From: Minisyncoccota bacterium
GTDB taxonomy: Bacteria > Patescibacteriota > Minisyncoccia > JAHIHE01 > JAGLIN01
Assembly: GCA_023143145.1 (NCBI GenBank)
Contig: JAGLID010000095.1
Location: 1 to 36,484 of the forward strand
Direction of reading: 5' to 3'
DNA length: 36,484 bases
The position numbers were made by a program, and so were the translations under genes. Position 1 is the stretch's first letter. The number at the start of each line of letters is the position of its first letter. Below are positions 27,723 through 36,484 of the stretch, in pieces. Under the pieces are notes generated by a model. The model was not told where the DNA came from. It worked only from the letters and a program-made list of their open reading frames with translations, and did no database searches.

Positions 27723-28070
27723 ATGTTAATGAAAAGGACAAGTCTAAAAATATTATATATATTACTGATACTTCAATTTTTTGGAATTGCAAATGTTGTT
27801 AATGCATCAATACTCCCTGATGTCACTGGTCTTGGTTTGTCTGGTGATATGGAAGGTATGGCATTTAAGTTGACTAATTGGTTATTGGGATTTGGATTGT
27901 CATTTTCTGTGATTGCTTTAATTTGGGGAGGTATAAACTACATTGGATCATCGGGAGATGCACAAAAATCAGAGCTTGCCAAAAAAATTATTTATTATGC
28001 TATAATGGGTGTTGTGGTTATAGGTCTGGCTTTTTCCATAGTAGTAGTTATTCGAGGATTGTTCTCATGA
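27723..28070 (+). CDS. VirB2/TrbC-like pilin-type protein
   Basis: GGINYIGSSGDAQKSELAKKIIYYAIMGVVVIGLAFSIVVVIRGLF; close paralog of 27145-27573. Confidence 0.75.
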   Translation: MLMKRTSLKILYILLILQFFGIANVVNASILPDVTGLGLSGDMEGMAFKLTNWLLGFGLSFSVIALIWGGINYIGSSGDAQKSELAKKIIYYAIMGVVVIGLAFSIVVVIRGLFS

Positions 28071-28119
28071 TAATATTGATACATTTATTTTATTTTTTTA
28101 TTAATTAAACATATTATTT

Positions 28120-28479
28120 ATGAAAGTATTAAGTAAAAAATATAGTATAACATTGTTTGTGTTCCTTTTAGCAAATTATGCGAATACGGCACTGGCAGTT
28201 ACATTTGATAGTGGTTTTGTTGATCCTACACCACCAGCTGGTGCCAGCACTAGTTCTTTTGATGTCATACTTCATGATATCACAAATTGGATATTGGGGT
28301 TTGCAGCAGCAATTTCGGTTTTGATGATTATCATGGGTGGCGTCATATATATGACTTCAGCAGGGGATCAAACTAAGGCAGATTCGGGCAAAAAGACAGT
28401 CACAAATGGAATCGCTGGTTTAGTTATAGTAGGTCTTGCATATGCAATCGTTGTAATGATTATCTCTATGGTAACCTAA
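28120..28479 (+). CDS. VirB2/TrbC-like pilin-type protein
   Basis: GGVIYMTSAGDQTKADSGKKTVTNGIAGLVIVGLAYAIVVMI. Confidence 0.75.
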   Translation: MKVLSKKYSITLFVFLLANYANTALAVTFDSGFVDPTPPAGASTSSFDVILHDITNWILGFAAAISVLMIIMGGVIYMTSAGDQTKADSGKKTVTNGIAGLVIVGLAYAIVVMIISMVT

Positions 28480-28545
28480 ATTAAGTAAAATATTTTCAAA
28501 AAATATATAAATAAATTAATATAATCTTGAAAGGAGGTGAAACGA

Positions 28546-28887
28546 ATGAAAAATTTAATAAAAACTCTTTCAGTTGCTTCTGTCAGTGCTTATGCTTTGA
28601 CTATGAGCACAATTGCTTCAGCACAGTGGGGAACTTCTACAAATCCAGGAGGAATGTCAAGTGATCTTGAAGCTACAGTTTTAACTCTTATTGAATGGAT
28701 TCTAGCATTTGTGGCATTGATTGCTACTTTAATGCTGATTTGGGGAGGCGTACAATATCTTACTGCAGGTGGTAATGATGATCAGGTTGGAAATGCAAAG
28801 AAGACTCTTTCTTATGGAGTTATAGGACTTGTAATCGTAGGTCTTTCTTACGCTATTGTTAGGGTTATTCTTGAAATTATTGTATAG
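28546..28887 (+). CDS. VirB2/TrbC-like pilin-type protein, perfect Shine-Dalgarno
   Basis: AAGGAGGTGA at 28531-28540 then ATG 28546; signal peptide …IASAQWG; GGVQYLTAGGNDDQVGNAKKTLSYGVIGLVIVGLSYAIVRVI. Confidence 0.8.
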   Translation: MKNLIKTLSVASVSAYALTMSTIASAQWGTSTNPGGMSSDLEATVLTLIEWILAFVALIATLMLIWGGVQYLTAGGNDDQVGNAKKTLSYGVIGLVIVGLSYAIVRVILEIIV

Positions 28888-28915
28888 GTATAAAAAAATC
28901 AATATAACGATTTAT

Positions 28916-28942
28916 AAAAAAGAGACGAAAGTCTCTTTTTTT
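28916..28942 (+). terminator. Intrinsic terminator AAAAAAGAGAC-GAAA-GTCTCTTTTTTT
   Basis: GNRA-capped stem with A/T tracts. Confidence 0.9.
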
Positions 28943-28959
28943 ATGTTTGGGTACAAGTA

Positions 28960-29525
28960 GCCAATGCAAATCTTGGGATAATTGTGAATCCGTGGTGCTA
29001 AAAATTGTATTCTGTGCGATATTGTAAACACAAACAGTTAATAACTTTGATTATAGTTATAAAAAAACAAGAGATTTTGTTCGAAATGTATTCTTCAGAA
29101 CACAAAAAAGAATTGATATTTTAGAGAGAAGCAAAAATATTTTTGCAAAGATTGTGAGTTGCAGATTTAAGCAAAATTTAATAAAATAGTTTTCAGAAAG
29201 TTTTTTGAAAAAAATATATTTGGAGGAGACGAATAATCAGACAGTTAGCAGAAAAGATTTATTGAAACTAAAGTTGGACTCGATAGCAGTTCAATCAAGT
29301 TTCTATATAAAAACTATTTATTTAATCTGAAAGCGTTGTCGTAGTTGTTGATATGATCTTTGTTAAAAAATTTTTGGCATTGCCCTTGTTGGTTCTCCAT
29401 ACTTGAAGAAAAGTCTTGTTGGAAATGTCATTGACTGAAAGTATTCAGGTTTATCAAAATTTGCGGTGGCAATTAGAGGCATAATGGTTTGAAGTTCAAG
29501 CAGTCACAATTTATGAAAAACTAGT
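28960..29525 (+). pseudogene. Decayed, 3'-truncated DDE-type transposase with N-terminal zinc ribbon
   Basis: Frame-broken segments: QCKSWDNCESVVLK; IIRQLAEKI; SVVVVVDMIFVKKFLALPLLVLHT*RKVLLEMSLTESIQVYQNLRWQLEA*WFEVQAVTIYEKLV. Confidence 0.55.
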
Positions 29526-29526
29526 C

Positions 29527-30483
29527 CTATGTTTTTATTTTGTTATAATTTGTAGTTTTAAAAAGAATCAAATTAAATAATAATCCGAGCGGAAGAATTA
29601 TCAACATTGCAATTATTCTATCGACTAATGTTATGATCATTCCATATTGAAAATTATAATTAAGCAGTTTTAATATAAAACCTGAACTAGCCTCTTTAAT
29701 TCCCAATCCTCCTGGAACTACGTTTAATACATTAATTGAGATATTAGAAAAAATAGCTATTATAGGATATATGAAGTATGGAAAATTATAATCAAAGAAA
29801 TCTCCAATAATTTTTAATCTTAATGAATATACAATAATAAGAAGAAATTCTAGAAAAATAAGTTTAGAAATCAATAATTTATTTTTTCTTATTTTTTCTT
29901 TATTTCTAAAAAATAGCTGTAAAATATTATTTTTTGTTTTTATAGAACCTTTTAATATCAAAATCAACACAATAAATATTGTCAGAAAAAATAAAATTAT
30001 ATTTACTAAGGAAATATGGAGATAGAAGCTGGCAAGAACAAAAAATATAGAAGATAAAAATGAAAATAGAATTAAACTTATTATATGAGTGACAATAATC
30101 ATTGAAGAAAAATCAGAATAAGAAAGTTTTTTCTTCTTAAGATAAATAGCTCGTGCCACAACTCCTCCTTTTAGAAAAAGATAGTTCCAAAAAGTATTTA
30201 TAATTCCAAGGCCAATCCACTCAGTTTTTGATAAATGTATATTATAATGATTTACTATTAATTTTGTTTTTAAGCCAAGTAAAATCAAGGTTATACATAT
30301 TAAGATACTCGAATATAAAAGACAATCAAGTGTTATGTCTTTTGTTCTTGAGATATCAGATATATTATTGTTTATAAAACTGTATAATAAAAATATTACT
30401 ATCGTATAAAATAGTAGGTGTAATAAACTTGTATTGTAGCTCTTGATTTTAAATGCCATTTTCTGGGATAGTGATATATTCAA
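29527..30483 (-). CDS. Lysylphosphatidylglycerol synthase-TM/flippase-like integral membrane protein
   Basis: ~8 TM; NVVPGGLGIKEASSGFIL motif. Confidence 0.75.
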   Translation of the reverse strand: MNISLSQKMAFKIKSYNTSLLHLLFYTIVIFLLYSFINNNISDISRTKDITLDCLLYSSILICITLILLGLKTKLIVNHYNIHLSKTEWIGLGIINTFWNYLFLKGGVVARAIYLKKKKLSYSDFSSMIIVTHIISLILFSFLSSIFFVLASFYLHISLVNIILFFLTIFIVLILILKGSIKTKNNILQLFFRNKEKIRKNKLLISKLIFLEFLLIIVYSLRLKIIGDFFDYNFPYFIYPIIAIFSNISINVLNVVPGGLGIKEASSGFILKLLNYNFQYGMIITLVDRIIAMLIILPLGLLFNLILFKTTNYNKIKT

Positions 30484-30496
30484 GATTAGTATTTTA

Positions 30497-31570
30497 TTAT
30501 TCCAATAAGTCTATTAAATTATCGCAAATTATATTAATGTTAAATTCATTAGAACGTGTTTTGGATTTAATTCCGAAGTTTGTAATTTGTTTTTTGTCGT
30601 TTGCTAGCTTTTTAAGAATTTCCATGAGTTCATTCTCACTATGGAATATATAACCATTCTGTCCATTAATTACTAGGTCCCTCAGACAATTGGAGTCGGA
30701 AACAATTAATGGTTTGCTCATCGCAATGCCTTCAATCGCAGAAAGAGATAACCCTAATATCATTTCTGATTTTCTATAAGGAAAGACTAATATATCACAA
30801 GACAATATTTCCATTTCTATGTTGTTTATATAACCTTTAATTGAAATATTTTTGTGACCTCGCGACTTTTTCTTAAGTATATGATTAAGGCTTCCTACTC
30901 CCGCAAGAAGTAGTTCTGTGTTATCATCATCTAATTTCAGAAAGGAATCTAACAATATATCTGATCCTTTGTTATAACTCAGATGACCAAAAAAACCAAT
31001 CCGAATATTTTTGTTCGTTTTATTTTTTATATTATGGAATTTTGAAAGTTCTATTCCTGGAGGGATATAGAATATTTTATTTTTTATATTGTTTTGTTTT
31101 GAGTAGAAGTTATATAGTGAGTGATTTGTGCAAATAACTTTTTCAAATATTGTGCACACATATTTTACCAAAAAATGATTTTTATAATTTATATCTACAA
31201 ACTGGTAAAGAAAGTAATTTGGTCTACTTGAGTCATTAGTATAAGAGAAAACTGTGTTAAAAAATTTAAAAATACTTGAAGTTATCAAAAGTAGCCATAG
31301 TTTAGAAATACCAGTTCCAAAAATAATTAAATCTGGTTTTAGTCTAGCCGCTTTAATTGCGGATGAAATATAAAAAGGAGAAGCTACTCTTATTATTTTG
31401 TAATTTTTATAGCACTCAATTTTCTTATGTTTTTTTTCGAATCTGCAAGTTATTATTGTTAAATTCGTTTTTTGACCTAATTTTTCAGATAAATTCATAA
31501 CAAACCTTAATATTCCAGAAGGTCTTTTTAGTGGGTAGTAATATTTAACGATAAGGACAATTTTAAGCAT
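30497..31570 (-). CDS. Glycosyltransferase family 4
   Basis: PSGILRFVMNLSEKL; IRIGFFGHLSYNKGSDILLDSF; SLSAIEGIAMSKPLIVSDSNCLRD. Confidence 0.88.
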   Translation of the reverse strand: MLKIVLIVKYYYPLKRPSGILRFVMNLSEKLGQKTNLTIITCRFEKKHKKIECYKNYKIIRVASPFYISSAIKAARLKPDLIIFGTGISKLWLLLITSSIFKFFNTVFSYTNDSSRPNYFLYQFVDINYKNHFLVKYVCTIFEKVICTNHSLYNFYSKQNNIKNKIFYIPPGIELSKFHNIKNKTNKNIRIGFFGHLSYNKGSDILLDSFLKLDDDNTELLLAGVGSLNHILKKKSRGHKNISIKGYINNIEMEILSCDILVFPYRKSEMILGLSLSAIEGIAMSKPLIVSDSNCLRDLVINGQNGYIFHSENELMEILKKLANDKKQITNFGIKSKTRSNEFNINIICDNLIDLLE

Positions 31571-31617
31571 AAATTTTCTTAGTTCTTTTTATCCTTCGTT
31601 ATTTAATAAAAGGTAAA

Positions 31618-32655
31618 CTATTTTAGTAGATCTTCGTTACGGTTTATTATCTCATGAAAATTATCATATGATTTTGCCTTAACTATGTATAAAGATTTGT
31701 CGCTTAGAAGCTTAATGAAATTTTCCTTTTCTTTATAATATATGTTATCAATATTTATTTTATCGTTGTTGTGGTATTCAAATGCTCTCAGCAATGGGTT
31801 CTTGAAATAAGAAAATTCATTTCTGTGAATTGTCATAATTTTTTCGATAACATCTTGTAGGTTTGTTTTTGTAAGACTATCTTCTTTGGATTTTTCTAAC
31901 ACATATACTCTTGATAATTTTGAGCTTTTAATTATACAGTCTTTCCCGAAAAGATCTGTAATAATTTTTCTTTTTTTTGTTAATAGCGCACCAATCATTG
32001 GTACTTTTACTAATAAATCAATCGCTGAGAAGTCGAAGCTTTGTCCAAATGTAGAAGTGAAGGGAACACAATATAACTCATCTTTTTTGCCGTCGTAATA
32101 TGACAAGTCTTCTCCTAAAAATTTATATTTATGTTTGTCTTTTAAAAGCGTGAGAGTTGTATATGTTTTTCCTGTATCTGGCGGAGCAATACATAGAAAA
32201 GAGTCATTTGTATTTAAATTATGTAAGCTTGAAGCATGTACAATAAGATCTCCAGAGGCAATTATTTTCGTCAATAGGATATCCTTTAAGTGATTTCCTG
32301 CGGGATATAAATTGTCAATCTTAACTCTTACAAAATCCAAATAATTTTTATTTATATAAACTTTAAAATTATCATCTAATAAATTTTCAACATATAGCTT
32401 ACATTTTAGTTTTAAATATGACCTTTCGTAATAAATGGAATTATGTCCAATCTTATAGTTAGAGAAAAAATAATTTAATTCTTCATTAAAATAATCTTTT
32501 GGATCTTTAACTATATTTAGATTTATTTTGTATTGTTCTTTCTTTGGTTCAAAAATCTTTTTATCAATCACTTCTCCTATTGAAAAATAAGGAAGTTCTT
32601 TGATGCCTTTATTGCAACTGATTGTAATTTTGTCTGGTATTATAACATTTCTCAT
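31618..32655 (-). CDS. HPr-kinase-like P-loop protein (HprK C-terminal-type fold)
   Basis: Variant P-loop CIAPPDTGKTYTTLTLLKD, then FLGEDLSYYDG, KLSRVYVLEKS. Confidence 0.6.
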   Translation of the reverse strand: MRNVIIPDKITISCNKGIKELPYFSIGEVIDKKIFEPKKEQYKINLNIVKDPKDYFNEELNYFFSNYKIGHNSIYYERSYLKLKCKLYVENLLDDNFKVYINKNYLDFVRVKIDNLYPAGNHLKDILLTKIIASGDLIVHASSLHNLNTNDSFLCIAPPDTGKTYTTLTLLKDKHKYKFLGEDLSYYDGKKDELYCVPFTSTFGQSFDFSAIDLLVKVPMIGALLTKKRKIITDLFGKDCIIKSSKLSRVYVLEKSKEDSLTKTNLQDVIEKIMTIHRNEFSYFKNPLLRAFEYHNNDKINIDNIYYKEKENFIKLLSDKSLYIVKAKSYDNFHEIINRNEDLLK

Positions 32656-32686
32656 GATTAAGGTTATGAATAATTAAACAAATATA

Positions 32687-33778
32687 CTATGATATTATTA
32701 TTTTATCAAATTCTTTGAAATATTTAGTAGCAATTGTATTCCAATTATAGTTTTCTAAAATAACATTTCTTGATTTTTCTATGTCACTATTTAATATTTC
32801 GTCTTTTTCTAGTAAATAGCCAATGATATTCGCATATTTAATTTTGTCAGATGGTGCTATTAGATATCCCAGTTTATAATCTTCTAAAGCATCCTTTATC
32901 CCTTCTAAATCAGATGCTACAACAGGCAAACCACAAGAAGCAGCTTCCAGTGCAACAAGACCGAATCCTTCGGCATCTCCTTCAACTTTTATATTTGGCA
33001 TAATAAAAACATCAGCACAGTTATATAGCTTTTTTAAAGTGTCACTGCTGACTTGTCCTGTTGGATAAACTAATCTCTCTAAATTATTATCCACAATTGT
33101 CGTTTTTATTTTATTTTCAAATTTTCCGCTTCCAGCAATAATATATATAAAATCTTTTCTCGTTTTTGATATTTCTGGAATAACCTCCTTTATAAACCAA
33201 TGGAAACCTTTTCTCTCTATCAGTCTTCCAGTTGAAAGCATAATTTTTTTGTTTTTTAAAGAAACGTCAATTATTTTTTCAATTTCATTTCTGAGTTCAT
33301 CAATATTTTTATTTTTTATAAAATAATCATCAGAAATTCCATTTTTAATTACAATAATATTATCATTTGAAACACCTCTTTTTCTACATTCGTCCCTAGT
33401 ATAACTACTTACGCAAATTACTTTATTGGCTTTTCTAACATACCTCGGAATAATTAGCTGATAAAACCAATTGTTATAGGTTATATCTAATGCGTGTATT
33501 GTTATAATGGTGGGTTTTTTAAAAATCATTAAAAAAAACATCAAAGGAGAAATTGAGCCATCCGCTATATAGATGATATCGATTTTCTTGGTTAGTAAAA
33601 TATAAATTGATTTTAAAACAAAAAAAGGGATAACAACAAAAAGCCATTTAGTTGAACCCCCCCATATTACCGGACTTACTTTTGCCATTTTACTTAATCT
33701 GCTATATATCTCATATGACACTTTTTCCATTCCGCCAACTGAGGGGGGGTGCTTTCGTGAAATATAAAGTATTCTCAT
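32687..33778 (-). CDS. Glycosyltransferase family 4 with two 7-nt G/C tracts near the 5' end
   Basis: RKHPPSVGGMEKVSYEIYSRL; STGRLIERKGFHWFI; GDAEGFGLVALEAASCGLPVVASDLEGIKDA. Confidence 0.92.
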   Translation of the reverse strand: MRILYISRKHPPSVGGMEKVSYEIYSRLSKMAKVSPVIWGGSTKWLFVVIPFFVLKSIYILLTKKIDIIYIADGSISPLMFFLMIFKKPTIITIHALDITYNNWFYQLIIPRYVRKANKVICVSSYTRDECRKRGVSNDNIIVIKNGISDDYFIKNKNIDELRNEIEKIIDVSLKNKKIMLSTGRLIERKGFHWFIKEVIPEISKTRKDFIYIIAGSGKFENKIKTTIVDNNLERLVYPTGQVSSDTLKKLYNCADVFIMPNIKVEGDAEGFGLVALEAASCGLPVVASDLEGIKDALEDYKLGYLIAPSDKIKYANIIGYLLEKDEILNSDIEKSRNVILENYNWNTIATKYFKEFDKIIIS

Positions 33779-33795
33779 ATAATAAATATTATTTT

Positions 33796-34467
33796 TTAAC
33801 TATTAATAATACCAATAATCAATGCGTTTGCATTATTATATGGTTTGCCAAATTTTTTTTTGCAATCCTCACTCCAAGGAATTTCTTTCCAGAGATTATT
33901 TTTTGACATTCTAATTAAGCAGTACTTTTCATCAAAGTGTAGTTTTTTATTTTTATCAAGCTCATCTAATCTATCATTATACCCCTGAGGAAAAGTAATG
34001 ACTATTCTTCCGTTTGGAGCCAAGCAATCTTCTAGAGCTTTAATTGTTTTCTCAATCTTTGTATCGTCTCTCGGACTTTCGTCCCAGCCAATGTGCTCTA
34101 TTGTTGAGATACTGACAATCAAGTCATATTTTTTTGTTGACTTGAAATCAACTACATCCTGTCTGATTACTTTTCTTGATTTATCATATTTGTCTAATAT
34201 ATCATGTTCAAATGAATAATAATGCGACAACACATTTCCCAATTCAAGTATAGTCTTGCTTTTGTTATTATTTATTATATCCATAATAATTGGTACTTCA
34301 ATTGCCCTTTCGCTTCTCCATGTTGCATTGTACAAATGAAAAAAATAATTAAGCTTTTTTCCCTGAAATTCAAATGTTTCTGAGGATTTAAAAATTTTCT
34401 TATACGGATAATAAAAATAACTTAATCCTTTCCTAATCTTTTGAAATAAAGTTAATCTATTTGTCAT
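33796..34467 (-). CDS. SAM-dependent methyltransferase-like protein
   Basis: KTILELGNVLSHY, YDLIVSISTIEHIGWDE, PNGRIVITFPQGYN. Confidence 0.7.
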   Translation of the reverse strand: MTNRLTLFQKIRKGLSYFYYPYKKIFKSSETFEFQGKKLNYFFHLYNATWRSERAIEVPIIMDIINNNKSKTILELGNVLSHYYSFEHDILDKYDKSRKVIRQDVVDFKSTKKYDLIVSISTIEHIGWDESPRDDTKIEKTIKALEDCLAPNGRIVITFPQGYNDRLDELDKNKKLHFDEKYCLIRMSKNNLWKEIPWSEDCKKKFGKPYNNANALIIGIINS

Positions 34468-35416
34468 GTTTTTTTATATATTTATTAATATTTTTTTTAT
34501 AGTTGCCTTCTTTTCCTGAGATTTTAACGAACATTTCTCCAATTAGTCCAAGTGAAATAAGCTGAACTCCTACCATAATAAGCAAGATACCGGCGATAAA
34601 AAGAGGTAGTCGACCCTGAATAGATCCCGTTGATAATCTTAAAAAAGTAATATATAAGCCTATAATAGCTCCTATGCTAAGTGCTACTGAACCTATGCCT
34701 CCAAAAAAATGAGCTGGTCTTTTGAAATATTTTGTGAGCATCATCACTGTCAAAAGGTCGAGAAAGCCGTTAATAAATCTTATGGGACCATATTTTGATT
34801 TTCCAAATTTTCTTTTTCGGTGATGAACTGGAATCTCACCAATTTTATACCCTTGATTTCTAGCCATAACTGGGATGTATCTATGAAGTTGTCCATATAA
34901 ATCAAGATTTTTCGCAACTTCTGATTTATACGCTTTAAACCCACAGTTGAAGTCATGAAGCTTTACTCTTGAGAGTCGAGAGGTTATAAAGTTGAAAAAT
35001 TTTGAACTTGTATTTTTTATAAACGAGTCTTTCCTGTCTTTTTTCCAGCCTGAAACTAAGTCATAGTCTTTTTCAATCTTTGTAAGGAAATTCGGAATTT
35101 CTTTTGGGTCATCTTGTAAATCTGCATCCATCGTAAAAATAATTTTTCCACGCGCTTCAGTGAAACCTGCTTTCAAAGCCGTTGCTTTTCCAAGGTTTGA
35201 CCTAAAATTGATTCCGATAATGTGACGATTATCATTGCTAAAAAGTTTTTCAATAGCTTCTTGTGTTTTATCACTGCTTCCATCATTTACAATTATAATC
35301 TCATAATTATCAGTAATATCATTTAAGACTTGCTTAATTTCAGCACATAAAAAGGGAAGGTTTTCAGATTCATTATATGCAGGTATTACAATTGAGATTT
35401 CTTTAATATTATTCAT
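34457..35416 (-). CDS. Glycosyltransferase family 2 (DPM1/GtrB-like, two C-terminal TM helices)
   Basis: SIVIPAYNESENLPFL, IIVNDGSSDKT, FTMDADLQDDPKEIP, HHRKRKFGKSKYG. Confidence 0.92.
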   Translation of the reverse strand: MNNIKEISIVIPAYNESENLPFLCAEIKQVLNDITDNYEIIIVNDGSSDKTQEAIEKLFSNDNRHIIGINFRSNLGKATALKAGFTEARGKIIFTMDADLQDDPKEIPNFLTKIEKDYDLVSGWKKDRKDSFIKNTSSKFFNFITSRLSRVKLHDFNCGFKAYKSEVAKNLDLYGQLHRYIPVMARNQGYKIGEIPVHHRKRKFGKSKYGPIRFINGFLDLLTVMMLTKYFKRPAHFFGGIGSVALSIGAIIGLYITFLRLSTGSIQGRLPLFIAGILLIMVGVQLISLGLIGEMFVKISGKEGNYKKNINKYIKKHDK

Positions 35417-35497
35417 TTGAAAGGTTAGTATAATAATAGTTAAATTTTTAATTATAGCATAGGAGTCTCTTGTCTTGAGAGATGATTCTTTGATTAT

Positions 35498-35526
35498 AGT
35501 ATAATTTGCATTGTTACTTTTGACAA
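35498..35526 (-). promoter_or_regulatory. Minus-strand promoter TTGTCA-17-TATACT upstream of the GT2 gene
   Basis: Reverse complement of 35498-35526; 5/6 matches in both boxes. Confidence 0.55.
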
Positions 35527-35618
35527 GCTCTAAGACATCGAAATTTAATGGATATAATTTACTAATGGAAGTAAATATATAGATTCTGTATTATTAATGT
35601 ATTTCTATAATAAGTTAA

Positions 35619-36484
35619 TTATCCAAAATATGGAAGGTTTTTTATCTTTTCAATTTCAGAGTAATGTATTAATAACAATTGAGATATTAGTATTGAAATA
35701 ATTGTCCAGTAATATAGAGAATTTATATTTTTGATATTGTATTTTCTCATAAATATATTTACCAACTCGTAGATACCTAGTCCTGCTATTATCTGGAATA
35801 ATATTAAGATTGGTACTAGATATCGAAAAGAATAGGTTTTGCTGAATAATATAATGAACGCGAAAAATGAGATAAAATAAACAAAAAGGATTATTATTTC
35901 TTTTTCAACATGTTTACGAGTGCAAATATTTTTTAAAATTAATATAAAGAATATACAAAATAAAATTATTACAAAGAAATTAAATGAATAGATAAAATTA
36001 TCCGATAGATAGGCGGAGAGCACGCTTGTTGCATCGACTTGTGTGGTTTGATTTTTAACAACAACTCTTTGCGAGCTTTCTTTTATAACTAAAGATAAAA
36101 CAGATTTTGGGTTTGATAATATTGTTGGTAAAAAAATAATACTTGTAACTATGAACATTGACAACCAAGAGAGATAAATTTTTAGCGCGTGCTTAATTTC
36201 ATTAGCGGTGTTTCGTATTTTAAAGTTGTTATCTTTTTTATTCTGTAGAATATTCAATATTTGACTATAAAAAATAATTGCAAAAAAAACATACGGCACT
36301 AAGAATAGTGCTGACATTTTTGACAAAACAGCCCAAGAACCCAAAACTGCAGAGGCGATTAAAAATAATCTACCACCTTTTTTTCCTAAATACACTAATA
36401 GGCACAAGATGCTAATTATTGAGAACATACCGACAAATTTATCAGTTGGTGTTGTAAAATATATATAGTACGGAGTTGTAACAA
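35619..36484 (-). CDS. Polytopic membrane protein, probable GT39/PMT-like glycosyltransferase, N-terminus beyond the window
   Basis: Open frame continues through the right edge upstream of the listed Met (…YIYFTTPTDKFVGMFSIISILCLLVYLGKKGGRLFLIASAVLGSWAVLSKMSALFLVPY). Confidence 0.65.
   Translation of the reverse strand, partial: VTTPYYIYFTTPTDKFVGMFSIISILCLLVYLGKKGGRLFLIASAVLGSWAVLSKMSALFLVPYVFFAIIFYSQILNILQNKKDNNFKIRNTANEIKHALKIYLSWLSMFIVTSIIFLPTILSNPKSVLSLVIKESSQRVVVKNQTTQVDATSVLSAYLSDNFIYSFNFFVIILFCIFFILILKNICTRKHVEKEIIILFVYFISFFAFIILFSKTYSFRYLVPILILFQIIAGLGIYELVNIFMRKYNIKNINSLYYWTIISILISQLLLIHYSEIEKIKNLPYFG

Noticed and set aside
1-36484. CRISPR array or cas genes
   Set aside because: No regularly spaced direct repeats and no Cas-like protein among the ORFs.

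Overview
AT-rich (~30% GC by eye) bacterial chromosome segment. Its gene style suggests a Patescibacteria/CPR-type genome (inference): arrays of VirB2/TrbC-like mini-pilins, DUF4012, many GT4 glycosyltransferases and small membrane proteins. Core genes: ftsH, gyrA (minus), an S1-domain ribosomal protein, lspA, an RNase HI-like gene, a DksA/TraR-type zinc finger, an IscU-like scaffold and one tRNA. Accessory content: two clusters of pilin-like proteins (3 + 4 genes) with no T4SS channel genes in view; two paralogous solute-binding proteins with no ABC permease; and two surface-glycan blocks (19.4-26.4 kb plus; 29.5-36.5 kb minus, running off the right edge). Items most worth a second look: (1) the only tRNA reads as tRNA-Ile with a UAU anticodon; (2) two intergenic regions with consensus promoter, strong helices and terminator look like undescribed structured RNAs (about 14.39-14.86 kb and 19.00-19.23 kb); (3) two 7-nt G/C homopolymers near the N-terminus of a glycosyltransferase suggest phase variation; (4) UGA is almost unused as a stop codon, and both UGA stops are followed immediately by another in-frame stop; (5) multi-pilin arrays; (6) several decayed gene fragments, including a transposase. 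No searches were run; family names are from motif recognition.
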